Assembly (NCBI GenBank): GCA_036172455.1
Contig: JAXKVY010000002.1
Location: 62,001 to 126,000, forward strand
Origin: Candidatus Izemoplasma sp.
GTDB lineage: Bacteria > Bacillota_I > Bacilli_A > Izemoplasmatales > Izemoplasmataceae
Direction: 5' to 3'
Length of the DNA stretch: 64,000 nucleotides
Shown here piece after piece: positions 51,691 through 60,532 of the stretch. Within the stretch, counting starts at the first letter, position 1. The number at the start of each line of letters is the position of its first letter. The position numbers were made by a program, and so were the translations under genes. Below the pieces are notes generated by a model. That model ran no database searches. It was not told the DNA's origin and worked only from the letters and a program-made list of their open reading frames with translations.

Positions 51691-54138
51691 TTATTTCTTT
51701 GTCTCTTGAATTCGCTTAATCTCACGTTTTGTTTGATATCTTTTTTCTTTTCCAGCTTTTATATAATGTACTAGTCCCTTTATGAAACTTCCATTGAACA
51801 TTTTAATTAATCCAGATAATTGAGACCAGGAGATTATGCCACCGCTCATACGAGATAAAGATTTCAATGGTTGGTGATAGATACCCATAACTAAAGTATT
51901 TGCTTTTTCGGCTTTATGAATTCTACGTAAGAACCAAATCATAAATGTAATACTGAAATAAAATATTTTTCCACTAAACCCTTTTGCATGTTTTAGTTTG
52001 CTTACAGTTGTCAGTTCATTCACTATTAAAGGAGTTAGCGAGTGTTCTTCAGGAGATTGCAAATTGTATATTTCAAGATATTTATGATTCGATATTTTAT
52101 GAATCTTCCCCTCTTTATATAGATTGGTTAAACTATTGTTATAAGACTCTAATTGCGTTCCTTCTAAAGTAATCTTTCCACTTAGGCGTGTATCTCGTGA
52201 AGAGGATTTAATAACAATCCTATATTCTCCATTTTCAATAACAAATTGGTGATTATTTTGGTCATATACTCGAAAAGTATAGTCATCAAACGGGATGGTT
52301 ATCCTTTTGTTTTCGCCTTTTTTTATAAATGTTTTTTTAAATCCTTTGAGACTTTGTTTCTCTCTGTGTAGAGCTGAATCTTCTTTACTAATATACAGTT
52401 GAGAAACCTCTGCTCCATCATAGTTACCAGTATTTGTTATGGTGAAGCTGACTTTTTTCTCGGAAATATTTATGTTACTGTATTTGAAAGTCGTATAACT
52501 TAAACCATATCCGAAAGGATAACGTACTTGCAATCCAATTTGATCATAAAAACGATAGCCAACATAAATATTATCTTTATAACAGACATAGGTATCTTGA
52601 TTACCAAAATCCTGAACCTTCTCAAGTTCTTCGAGATTAATAGGATATGTCTCAGCTAATTTACCACTTGGATTTGTATAGCCAAAAATTATATTCAGTA
52701 CCGCCTTTGCTGAACCTTGCCCACCTAAATAAGCATGGATTAATCCTTTTGTATATTTTTCTAACTCAAGGTCCACAACACTACCGCTTGATAAGATAAC
52801 GATAATATTAGGATTCACTTCAGATAACTCTTTAAGTAATTCAATTTGGTTCTTTCGGATAAGTATATTTGAACGATCAATACCCTCAGTTTCTTTACTC
52901 TCATCCAGTCCCATATAATATAAAACAACATCAGCATTTTTTGCGCGTGTCTTTGCCTTTTTAATTAATCTTCGTGAACTTTTATCACTGAATCGTTTAA
53001 ATCCTTTTTCAAACCCAATGAAATGGCAGGGATAGTGTGAGATATTATCCAAAGTATGTTCAACTTTATAAGGGTTTACTTTTGATGATCCAGCTCCTTG
53101 AATGCGTGGGCTTTCTGCGAAATCACCTATAATTGTAACTCTTTTGCCCTCTTTTAAAGGTAAAATGTTATCTTCATTTTTTAACAACACAATTGATGCT
53201 TCAGCAGCTTTAATTGCGAGTTCATGGTGATCATCATAATTAGTGTTGACACTATTGTTTATGAGTGTATCATTTGTTTCTTTGCTTAGCCTTAATAATC
53301 TTTCTATAGATTGATCTAACAATTCTTCATCAATAAGTTGTGTGTTAACTGCCTCAACCAATTCACGGTTTGTTTCAAAATGTGTTGATGGCATTTCCAA
53401 ATCATTACCATTTTTCAGTCCTTCAATCCGACTATTTGAACCCCCCCAATCTGATACTATGACACCATCAAATTTCCATTTTGTTCTTAAAATATCTTTA
53501 AGTAAGTAAGGGGATTCATTAACATAATGATTATTCACTTTATTATATGCAGACATTAACGTTTTTGTATGGCCTTCCTTAACGGCCATTTCAAATGCAG
53601 GTAAATAAATTTCATTTAACGTTCGTTCATCAATTAATGCATCTATAACCATACGTCTGTATTCTTGATTGTTTGCAGCATAATGTTTTATACATGCTGA
53701 TATCCCTTGAGATTGTATCCCTTGAATCATTGAACTAGTCAACTTACCGGAAAGGTAAGGATCTTCACTAAAATATTCAAAATTACGTCCACATTTAGGG
53801 TTACGCTTGATATTTGTGCCTGGACCTAATAGAATATTCACTCTTTGATCAATTGCTTCTTTGCCTAAGGCTTCACCGATTTGTTTCAATAACCTAGTAT
53901 CAAAACTATTTGCCAAAGTTGCCGCTGTTGGAAAACAAGTAGCTTTTTGACTTGGATTTAATCCTAAGTGGTCCGCCGATGCAACTTGTTTCCTTATACC
54001 ATGTGGTCCATCCGCCAAAAACATACTTTTAATATTATATTTTTCTATGTCTCTAGACTCCCAAAAATTCTTACCAGAAAGCATTGATGCTTTTTCCTCT
54101 AAAGACATTTCCTTTATGATCTCGTTATTTTTTTTCAT
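51691..54138 (-). CDS. GH3 beta-glucosidase (classical order) with C-terminal tail
   Basis: 815 aa. The catalytic barrel comes first: MSLEEKASMLSGKNFWESRD, LADGPHGIRKQVASADHLG, KHYAANNQEYRRMVIDALID, and the nucleophile Asp in FDGVIVSDWGGSNSRIEGL. The GH3 C domain follows (AAEASIVLLKNEDNILPLKE, VVDLELEKYTKGLIHAYLGG), then the fibronectin-III-like domain (VRYPFGYGLSYTTFKYSNIN). No signal peptide is seen, so the enzyme is probably cytoplasmic. An extra tail of about 120 residues contains a hydrophobic helix (KIFYFSITFMIWFLRRI) and a basic end, suggesting membrane association. It starts at ATG 54138 behind TGGAGTGTA and heads the GH3-GtrA-GT28 run of genes. Confidence 0.9.
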   Translation of the reverse strand: MKKNNEIIKEMSLEEKASMLSGKNFWESRDIEKYNIKSMFLADGPHGIRKQVASADHLGLNPSQKATCFPTAATLANSFDTRLLKQIGEALGKEAIDQRVNILLGPGTNIKRNPKCGRNFEYFSEDPYLSGKLTSSMIQGIQSQGISACIKHYAANNQEYRRMVIDALIDERTLNEIYLPAFEMAVKEGHTKTLMSAYNKVNNHYVNESPYLLKDILRTKWKFDGVIVSDWGGSNSRIEGLKNGNDLEMPSTHFETNRELVEAVNTQLIDEELLDQSIERLLRLSKETNDTLINNSVNTNYDDHHELAIKAAEASIVLLKNEDNILPLKEGKRVTIIGDFAESPRIQGAGSSKVNPYKVEHTLDNISHYPCHFIGFEKGFKRFSDKSSRRLIKKAKTRAKNADVVLYYMGLDESKETEGIDRSNILIRKNQIELLKELSEVNPNIIVILSSGSVVDLELEKYTKGLIHAYLGGQGSAKAVLNIIFGYTNPSGKLAETYPINLEELEKVQDFGNQDTYVCYKDNIYVGYRFYDQIGLQVRYPFGYGLSYTTFKYSNINISEKKVSFTITNTGNYDGAEVSQLYISKEDSALHREKQSLKGFKKTFIKKGENKRITIPFDDYTFRVYDQNNHQFVIENGEYRIVIKSSSRDTRLSGKITLEGTQLESYNNSLTNLYKEGKIHKISNHKYLEIYNLQSPEEHSLTPLIVNELTTVSKLKHAKGFSGKIFYFSITFMIWFLRRIHKAEKANTLVMGIYHQPLKSLSRMSGGIISWSQLSGLIKMFNGSFIKGLVHYIKAGKEKRYQTKREIKRIQETKK

Positions 54139-54153
54139 TTACTACACTCCAAA

Positions 54154-54170
54154 AATGTAAACGTTTTTTA
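54154..54170. promoter_or_regulatory. cre/LacI-like operator, copy A
   Basis: AATGTAAACGTTTTTTA. The TGTAAACG half matches the cre-site half of CcpA/LacI-family operators. It lies between the TATAAT-like -10 (minus strand, 54181-54186) and the GH3 start, and nearly the same sequence lies at 57523-57539. Confidence 0.55.
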
Positions 54171-54189
54171 ATGCAAATGTATTATAGCA

Positions 54190-54224
54190 CACAAAAAAAA
54201 TTGTGCATGATTTCTGCACAATTT
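54190..54224 (-). terminator. Terminator after the histidine kinase gene
   Basis: Minus-strand stem AAATTGTGCA/TGCACAATTT with a 7-base loop, followed by TTTTT, beginning right after the kinase stop. Confidence 0.8.
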
Positions 54225-54225
54225 G

Positions 54226-55554
54226 TCATTTTTCTTTGATAATTTGTTGATTTACGGGGAACATGATGACTAATTTAAACCAATTATTCGTTGTATCAAT
54301 GGATAACTCTCCACTGTGTTTTTCAACCAAAGCCTTAATGCTTTTCAAACCATATCCATGACGTTTCTTGTCTTTCTTAGTTGTAAGAAAAGCGTTATTT
54401 CCCTTTATGATTGGCGTTTCATAATAATTCTCTAGTTTTGTTATAACAAACTGGTTTTTAGTAATAATTGTTAGTTTAATAACACGTTTTTCTTCTTCAC
54501 TAATTTGTGCAACACTTTCAATAGCGTTATCTAATGCGTTACCGAATAACGATACTAGATCCATTACCGGAAGAAAACTCAGAGATTCTCCTTCTGCGAC
54601 ACAGGTGAAATTGATCTTGTTTTTCAATATTACTTGTGACTTAGAAGCAAGAACAGTGTCTAACACATCATTTCCTGTATTAAACTGTAGCTCATATCCT
54701 TTTATATCATTTTCTAATGAGTTTAGATATTCATTCTTTTTATCTTCGTCATGCTCATTTCTAATAAGATTAATCTGATGTTTGAAATCATGATATCGTC
54801 GATTAATCATTTCATTGAGTTCTTGGTTAATCTTATACTGCTCATATTGCTTCTCTAAAACAGATTCTACTGCTGCTAGTTCTAAACGTGAATGTGTAGC
54901 AAGCCGATGTTCTCTTTGTGTATATAGCATTATGACACCAGAGAATAATACAAGCGATCTAATGTAAAATACTTCTAATGGAAACCTACCAGTAAATGGC
55001 GTATTAACATCAATAAAATTAAGGTTTCCTATTGCAAATGCTAAGGTACCAATAATAATTATAGTTATCAACTCATTGTTTCTTAAATCATATATTGAAC
55101 TTTTCATTTTGTACCGTTTTTCAAGCAAATACATCACACTAAATACTATACCGTAAACAATAATTAACACAATATATTCAAAGAAAACTGAAATTAGATC
55201 ATAATTTACCAAGAAAAAATAATATATTTGCCATTCTAATGATGCTGTAAACTCCGCTAAAATGAAAGCAAATACGGTAAAATATATTGCTGTTTTAACC
55301 GTTGTTTTAGTCACTGAATAAATAAAGGTAAACATGAGAATTACAGCACCAACCATACCTGGAATCCATAGGATTATTGGTAACTCTCCAGCCAATAATT
55401 GATAACCGATGAAAATTCCTAGAAAAAAGACAAGTAATGTGTATAACAATGTCCCTTTATAGTTCTTTTGCGTATGAAGTATAAACAATATACAAAACAG
55501 CCATTCAGCAAAAGCAGTATATGTTCTAGGTATGTTAATAAATATATCATCCAC
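54226..55554 (-). CDS. AgrC-like (GHKL) sensor histidine kinase
   Basis: 442 aa. The first about 200 residues contain six or seven membrane helices, as in peptide-sensing AgrC/VirS-type kinases. A coiled region (VESVLEKQYEQYKINQELNE) leads to the phospho-accepting His in INRRYHDFKHQINLIRNEHD. The ATP-binding domain has the N-box LFGNALDNAIESV and the G-box RHGYGLKSIKALVEKHSGEL. It uses a GTG start (55554) that shares one base with the TAG stop of the response regulator, nine bases after AGGAGG, so translation is coupled. No AgrB/AgrD-like peptide genes are adjacent. The signal is unknown. Confidence 0.87.
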   Translation of the reverse strand: MDDIFINIPRTYTAFAEWLFCILFILHTQKNYKGTLLYTLLVFFLGIFIGYQLLAGELPIILWIPGMVGAVILMFTFIYSVTKTTVKTAIYFTVFAFILAEFTASLEWQIYYFFLVNYDLISVFFEYIVLIIVYGIVFSVMYLLEKRYKMKSSIYDLRNNELITIIIIGTLAFAIGNLNFIDVNTPFTGRFPLEVFYIRSLVLFSGVIMLYTQREHRLATHSRLELAAVESVLEKQYEQYKINQELNEMINRRYHDFKHQINLIRNEHDEDKKNEYLNSLENDIKGYELQFNTGNDVLDTVLASKSQVILKNKINFTCVAEGESLSFLPVMDLVSLFGNALDNAIESVAQISEEEKRVIKLTIITKNQFVITKLENYYETPIIKGNNAFLTTKKDKKRHGYGLKSIKALVEKHSGELSIDTTNNWFKLVIMFPVNQQIIKEK

Positions 55555-56267
55555 TATAATTGTCCTCCTAAGTACTTAGTCAAGGCTGTTTTAAATCCTT
55601 TTTTACGTGGCCTACTAATTTTCAACTCATTACCCATAACTTGTGCATAATCCTTTTTAACTCCATCAACCTTATCAAGATTAACGATATAACAACTATT
55701 TATACGATAATAATTATACTCTTTCAGTTTGGTTTGCATTTCCTTAAGTGTTGTATTTAAAACATACTCTTTCTCATCTATTGTGTGGATGATGACCTGA
55801 TGTTTTATACTCTCCATATACCCTATATTTGAGGCGGAAACTTTGGCGATACCTTCAATAGTCGGCAAAACAAGATAATATTCCTTGCGCGATTTTATTT
55901 GTTGAACAGACTTTTCAATCTCTCGCCTAAAAGCAAAATACTCAACTGGTTTAAGCAAATAACTTAGTGCATTTACAGCATAACCTTTCACGGCGAATTT
56001 TGTCATGTTTGTTATAAATATAAGAACTACAGATGGATCAATTTCTCTGATTTTTTCTGCAGCTGTCATACCATTCATCCTTTTCATTTCTATGTCCATT
56101 AAGATGATATCGAATTCAGCTTCATATTGATCTACTATTTCATCCCCATCAGAAAAAACTGAGATGATAAAGGTATCATCACTTTCATTATCATATTTTC
56201 TAATAAATTCTTTAATTTTGATTTGGCTCTCATGATTGTCTTCAACAACTGCGATATTTATTTTCAT
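55554..56267 (-). CDS. AgrA/LytTR-type response regulator
   Basis: 237 aa. The receiver domain starts IAVVEDNHESQIKIKEFIRK, with the phospho-accepting Asp in FDIILMDIEMKRMNGMTAAE and the Lys in SYLLKPVEYFAF. The C-terminal LytTR DNA-binding domain follows (VLPTIEGIAKVSASNIGYME, EKEYVLNTTLKEMQTKL, YYRINSCYIVNLDKVDGV), which binds paired direct repeats. It is translated from an ATG overlapping the stop of the UDP-galactopyranose mutase gene (ATGA). Together with the coupled sensor kinase it probably controls the surface-glycan genes downstream. Confidence 0.9.
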   Translation of the reverse strand: MKINIAVVEDNHESQIKIKEFIRKYDNESDDTFIISVFSDGDEIVDQYEAEFDIILMDIEMKRMNGMTAAEKIREIDPSVVLIFITNMTKFAVKGYAVNALSYLLKPVEYFAFRREIEKSVQQIKSRKEYYLVLPTIEGIAKVSASNIGYMESIKHQVIIHTIDEKEYVLNTTLKEMQTKLKEYNYYRINSCYIVNLDKVDGVKKDYAQVMGNELKISRPRKKGFKTALTKYLGGQL

Positions 56268-57394
56268 ATTATCACTTCTTTACTTAACAAACGATCAGCT
56301 AATTTTAAAGCCTCAATGATTGTATCATCCATATCAAAATATTTGTAAAGACCTAAGCGGCCACCAAAAAATACATTATTTTCTCTGTTCGCTAAATCCT
56401 TATATTTGTTATAAATCTTATTGTTATTGTCATCATTTATAGGATAATAGGCTTCCATCCCACTCTGATAATCTAATGGATATTCTTTCGTAATTACCGT
56501 TTTAGGTTGAGAATGATCTTCACCAAAAAACTTATGTTCCACAATTCTAGTGAAAGGCACTTCTTTTTCCGTATAGTTTACAACAGCATTCCCTTGAAAA
56601 TTATCTGTATCTAGCCATTCAGTCTCAAAGCGTAAACTGCGATAATCTAATGCTCCAAACTTTTGATTAAAATAGTCATCTATTTTACCTGTATAGATAA
56701 TGTTCTTAGCCATTTTTTCATACTTGTCTTTCTCATCAAGGAAATCTATATTTAATGACACTTCAATGTTTTCAAGTAATTTTTCTATTAATTCTGTGTA
56801 CCCATTCACAGGAATTCCTTGGTACAAATCATTAAAATAATTTGAGTTATAAGTAAATCTTAACGGTAATCGTTCTATAATTTTAGTTGGTAGTTCAGTC
56901 GCTTTACGTCCCCATTGTTTCTCTGTATAGCCTTTAATCAAACGCTCATAAATTGTTTTACCTACTAATGATAAAGCTTTTTCTTCAAGATTCAAATACT
57001 TTTCTTTTATGTAAGGCATGGTTTCCTCTTCAATCTTCTTTTTAGCTTCCTCAGGGGTTTTAGTATTAAAGAGTTCATAGAAGGTTCTCATCGAGAATGG
57101 TAGAGAGTATATTTGATCCTGATAACGAGCCAATGGTTGATTGATGAATGGGTGCATTGAAACTTTATCAGTAACATATTTCCAAATTTTCTCGTCATTA
57201 GTATGAAATATATGTGGTCCGTATTGATGAATATTGATTCCATCGATAGATTTTGTATAAATATTTCCTGCAAGATGATCCCGCTTTTCAATAACTTTAC
57301 ACGTATATCCTTGTTTAGATGCTTCATGGGCGAAAACAGCTCCAAAAAGACCTGAACCCACTATTAAAAAGTCATATTTTTGTTTATTAGTCAT
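56264..57394 (-). CDS. glf: UDP-galactopyranose mutase
   Basis: 376 aa flavoenzyme converting UDP-galactopyranose to UDP-galactofuranose, the donor for furanosyl galactose in surface glycans and glycolipids. The FAD-binding start is KYDFLIVGSGLFGAVFAHEA, then VIEKRDHLAGNIYT and GINIHQYGPHIFHTNDEKIW, with GYTEKQWGRKATELP and NNVFFGGRLGLYKYFDMDDT near the end. The length is normal and the motifs are complete. It overlaps the response regulator start by 4 bases, forming a glf-RR-HK operon: the biosynthetic enzyme and the sensor pair are co-expressed. GGAGTGAG precedes the ATG at 57394. Confidence 0.93.
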   Translation of the reverse strand: MTNKQKYDFLIVGSGLFGAVFAHEASKQGYTCKVIEKRDHLAGNIYTKSIDGINIHQYGPHIFHTNDEKIWKYVTDKVSMHPFINQPLARYQDQIYSLPFSMRTFYELFNTKTPEEAKKKIEEETMPYIKEKYLNLEEKALSLVGKTIYERLIKGYTEKQWGRKATELPTKIIERLPLRFTYNSNYFNDLYQGIPVNGYTELIEKLLENIEVSLNIDFLDEKDKYEKMAKNIIYTGKIDDYFNQKFGALDYRSLRFETEWLDTDNFQGNAVVNYTEKEVPFTRIVEHKFFGEDHSQPKTVITKEYPLDYQSGMEAYYPINDDNNNKIYNKYKDLANRENNVFFGGRLGLYKYFDMDDTIIEALKLADRLLSKEVII

Positions 57395-57522
57395 TTCTTC
57401 TCACTCCGAATTAATATATAATCTTATATCATATTAGCATAAAAAAACGATTCTCACTATTTTATATATATTATTATCATATCATATTAAGTTAATTTAA
57501 TCATTTATATTCCTTTTGATGA

Positions 57523-57539
57523 AATGTAAACGCTTTTTA
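57523..57539. promoter_or_regulatory. cre/LacI-like operator, copy B
   Basis: AATGTAAACGCTTTTTA differs from copy A at 54154 by one base. It lies 11 bases upstream of the T-box promoter -35 box and about 130 bases upstream of glf, so it could serve either gene. Confidence 0.55.
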
Positions 57540-57549
57540 GATGATTCTA

Positions 57550-57578
57550 TTGACAAAAATACAATGACACGATATAAT
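57550..57578 (+). promoter_or_regulatory. Promoter of the Met T-box and met transporter operon
   Basis: Consensus TTGACA (57550-57555), a 17-base spacer and TATAAT (57573-57578). Confidence 0.88.
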
Positions 57579-57584
57579 TTGACT

Positions 57585-57866
57585 TAATTGAAAGACATTG
57601 AAGAGAAGAGTAATTGATGAAACACATCAAAGAGAGCCCCGGATGGTGAGAGGGGGTATGTCATAGTCAATGAACATGGTCTCTGAGTTATCTATTTGAA
57701 CACAAGTAGGATAGATCGGGTATGCCCGTTATCGCATTAGAGTATTAATTCCTTAGGTGGATGCGTACTTGATAAGGTGGATACTGTGAGGTGTCCATAA
57801 ATAAAGGTGGTACCACAAGTAGACTTACTTGTCCTTTACATAGTGATATGTAAAGGGCTTTTTTTA
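57585..57866 (+). ncRNA. T-box riboswitch with methionine specifier
   Basis: The leader has the T-box layout. A stem I region includes AGAGAG and the GGATGGTGAGAG apical part. A specifier segment GAACATGG puts ATG (Met) at 57676-57678 next to TCTCTGAG. The antiterminator core AAAGGTGGTACCAC (57803-57816) contains the TGGT bulge that pairs with the uncharged tRNA 3' end; its T fits the A73 discriminator of tRNA-Met. The terminator stem CCTTTACAT/ATGTAAAGG (57833-57856), ending in a T run, follows. Uncharged tRNA-Met should favour antitermination and turn on the methionine importer. The specifier and the downstream genes agree. Confidence 0.9.
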
Positions 57867-57884
57867 TTGATTAGGAGTGAAAAT

Positions 57885-58868
57885 ATGATAACAATTAAAA
57901 ACGTCACAAAAAAATACCCAGGAAGTGGCGATGAAATAGCTTTAAATGATATTTCAACGTCATTCAAAGAAGGCTATATCCATGGCATTATCGGGGTTAG
58001 TGGTGCTGGGAAAAGCACCTTGATTCGGTTATTCAATCAACTTGAAAGTTATGATAAAGGTACCATAACCATATTTGATTATACCGACATCAAAGCCCTT
58101 AATAAGGAGTCAACCCGAATGTTGAGAAAGGATATTGGGATGGTCTTTCAAACCGATCATTTACTCAGCCGTAAGACAGTCATTGATAACATCTTATTAC
58201 CGATTGGCTTTCATCGACCAATTACAGAAGAGGACAAAAAATACGCTTATACGTTGTTAGATGAAGTTGGTTTAACGGCATATAAAGATCGTTATCCTGC
58301 TCACCTTTCAGGTGGACAAAGACAACGTGTAGGCATTGCAAGGGCGTTAATCAATCATCCTAAATTATTAATTTGTGATGAGCCAACAAGTGCCCTTGAT
58401 GTGATTACAACCGATCATATCTTATCATTAATCAAACGTCTCGCAAAAAAACACCACTTGAATGTCTTATTCGTGACTCATGATATGAATGTTATTGAAG
58501 CTATCGCAGACACAGTGACTGTGATGGATAAAGGTAACATTATTGAACAAGGTCCCCTTGAAGATATTTTATTTAAAGCAAAACATCCAAAAACAAAGGC
58601 CTTTATTAAAAAAGTTGGCCTTGATTTAGATACCATCACAGAAACTTTTGATAAATCCAAATTACTCCTATTAAAGTTTTCACAAACAATTGTGAAAAAA
58701 CCCATATTAGCCAATATGGTGCGTGATATAGAGTGTGAAGTGTCTATTGTATATAGTAATATCACTCCCAATAATGCTGGGTGGATGATTGTATATGCCA
58801 AAAACAACCAACAAACAATAAAAAGGTATTTAAGAGAACATCAAGTGGAGGTGGATCATGTTATTTGA
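57885..58868 (+). CDS. metN: Methionine ABC transporter ATPase
   Basis: 327 aa. Walker A is GVSGAGKSTLIR, the signature is LSGGQRQRVGIARAL, Walker B is LLICDEPTSALD, and the H-loop is VLFVTHDMNV. The C-terminal about 70 residues (FSQTIVKKPILANMVRDI, SIVYSNITPNNAGWMIVYAK) form an NIL domain, the methionine-binding regulatory domain characteristic of MetN. The ATG at 57885 has TAGGAG upstream; an upstream in-frame GTG lies inside the T-box and is not used. It is the first gene of the T-box-controlled operon and energises uptake of L- or D-methionine. Confidence 0.93.
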   Translation: MITIKNVTKKYPGSGDEIALNDISTSFKEGYIHGIIGVSGAGKSTLIRLFNQLESYDKGTITIFDYTDIKALNKESTRMLRKDIGMVFQTDHLLSRKTVIDNILLPIGFHRPITEEDKKYAYTLLDEVGLTAYKDRYPAHLSGGQRQRVGIARALINHPKLLICDEPTSALDVITTDHILSLIKRLAKKHHLNVLFVTHDMNVIEAIADTVTVMDKGNIIEQGPLEDILFKAKHPKTKAFIKKVGLDLDTITETFDKSKLLLLKFSQTIVKKPILANMVRDIECEVSIVYSNITPNNAGWMIVYAKNNQQTIKRYLREHQVEVDHVI

Positions 58869-59514
58869 GTTAGAATATCATGTCTATTTAAATGCGCTTT
58901 ATGAAACAGTGTATATGACACTGATTAGCACTATTTTTGTTTTCATTTTTGGTCTTATCTTTGGGGCACTACTCTTTACCACCGCTAAAGGGGGACTATT
59001 TGAGAACTCAGTTTTACATAAAACTCTCTCAGCCTTAACTAGTATATTAAGAAGTATTCCATTCTTAATCTTAATTGTGCTTTTAATTCCGTTTACACGG
59101 ATATTAATTGGCACCATTTTAGGACCCTCTGCGGCATTACCGGCACTGGTGATTGGAGCGACACCATTTTATGCCCGACTTGTTGAAATTGCGTTACATG
59201 AAACAGCCACTGATTTACAAGAAACTGGTCTGTCCTTTGGTGCAACCAAACGACAAGTACTCATTAAGATTTTAATCCCTGAATCACTTCCCGCTTTAGT
59301 AAGAGGTATTACTGTTACATCTATTGCGATAACTGGGTATACCTCAATTGCCGGGGCTATTGGTGCGGGTGGGTTAGGTAATTTAGCCTATTTATATGGC
59401 TATGCTCGTAATCGAGTATATGTTACATTAACCGCTACATTTTTAATCGCAATACTTATTTTATGTATTCAAATTACTGGCGACTATATCGTCAACAAAA
59501 CAACCAAAAAATAA
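58858..59514 (+). CDS. metI: Methionine ABC transporter permease
   Basis: 218 aa with five membrane helices, typical MetI size. The cytoplasmic coupling loop is TGLSFGATKRQVLIKILIPE, followed by SLPALVRGI (the EAA-like motif), and SIAGAIGAGGLGNLAYLYGY is the family's late signature. The gene overlaps metN by 11 bases, so they are coupled. It forms the pore together with the metN and metQ products. Confidence 0.93.
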   Translation: MLFELEYHVYLNALYETVYMTLISTIFVFIFGLIFGALLFTTAKGGLFENSVLHKTLSALTSILRSIPFLILIVLLIPFTRILIGTILGPSAALPALVIGATPFYARLVEIALHETATDLQETGLSFGATKRQVLIKILIPESLPALVRGITVTSIAITGYTSIAGAIGAGGLGNLAYLYGYARNRVYVTLTATFLIAILILCIQITGDYIVNKTTKK

Positions 59515-59531
59515 AAAAGGAGAAAACACCT

Positions 59532-60344
59532 ATGAAAAAATTACTTATAATATTAGCATTAATATTTACCATTACATTAAGCAGTTGTTCATCAAATGAT
59601 ACGTATAAAGTTGGGGCAACACCTGTTCCTCACGCAGAGATACTGACCCACATTCAACCACTTTTAGAGGAACAAGGATATCCCTTTGAAATTGTTGAGT
59701 TTACCGATTATGTTTTACCCAATAGTGCATTATCTAGTGGTGATATTATTGCGAACTTCTTCCAACATATTCCTTATTTAAATGCTCAAATTGACGAATA
59801 TGGATATAACTTTGTCAATGTTGGAGGCGTTCATGTAGAACCAATTGGCCTTTATACTAAAGTCTATGATTCATTAGATACATTACCAGATAATTTAGAG
59901 TTGATTATTTCTAACTCACCAACAGATCGGCCTCGTCTTCTTGGTGTACTTGAAGAAAATGGATTAATTACACTCAATGATGATGTGACCGATACTGATA
60001 TCATCAACGCAACAACAACCCAACTATCTACTTTATTCATATCTTCTAAAACCATTACGTTTACAGAAGTTGCTGCAGAGTTACTGGTTACAAATTACAA
60101 TAATGAAGAAGGTGACGCCGTATTAATTAATGGAAACTTTGCATTGGACAATGGACTTAATCCGCTTGTAGATAGTATTGCTTTAGAAGGCAGCGCTTCT
60201 GATTATGTCAATATTTTAGTCACAACACAAGCTAATCATGATGACCCATTCATTGAAGCCCTCATTACGACGTTACAGTCTAAAGAAGTACAAGATTGGA
60301 TACGAGACAATTATGATGGGGCAGTTGTTCCTGCGGCTAATTAA
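59532..60344 (+). CDS. metQ: Methionine-binding lipoprotein
   Basis: 270 aa NlpA-family protein. It starts MKKLLIILALIFTITLSSCS, a lipobox LSSC with acylation at Cys19. The mature protein opens YKVGATPVPHAEILTHIQPL, followed by PNSALSSGDIIANFFQHIPY and INGNFALDNGLNPLVDSIAL, all classic MetQ segments contacting methionine. The ATG at 59532 follows AAAAAGGAGAAAA. It is the last gene of the operon, with a terminator 7 bases after its stop. The protein sits on the outside of the membrane and delivers methionine to the permease. Confidence 0.93.
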   Translation: MKKLLIILALIFTITLSSCSSNDTYKVGATPVPHAEILTHIQPLLEEQGYPFEIVEFTDYVLPNSALSSGDIIANFFQHIPYLNAQIDEYGYNFVNVGGVHVEPIGLYTKVYDSLDTLPDNLELIISNSPTDRPRLLGVLEENGLITLNDDVTDTDIINATTTQLSTLFISSKTITFTEVAAELLVTNYNNEEGDAVLINGNFALDNGLNPLVDSIALEGSASDYVNILVTTQANHDDPFIEALITTLQSKEVQDWIRDNYDGAVVPAAN

Positions 60345-60350
60345 TCTATT

Positions 60351-60382
60351 AGGATACTTTTTAAAGTATCCTTTTCTTTTTT
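60351..60382 (+). terminator. Terminator of the metNIQ operon
   Basis: AGGATACTTT (60351-60360) pairs with AAAGTATCCT (60363-60372), followed by TTTCTTTTTT. Confidence 0.88.
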
Positions 60383-60532
60383 ACCATTATTCCATCGGTA
60401 AAATCACAAAACCTATAGTACTAAATAGAAAGGTACTATTTAGTTTTGTCACTAATAACTTGGCAAGCTTAAAAGGGTAGTTCTAGATATTGTAAATGCT
60501 GTCATCATACAATAAAGATAGCAAAAAAATTA

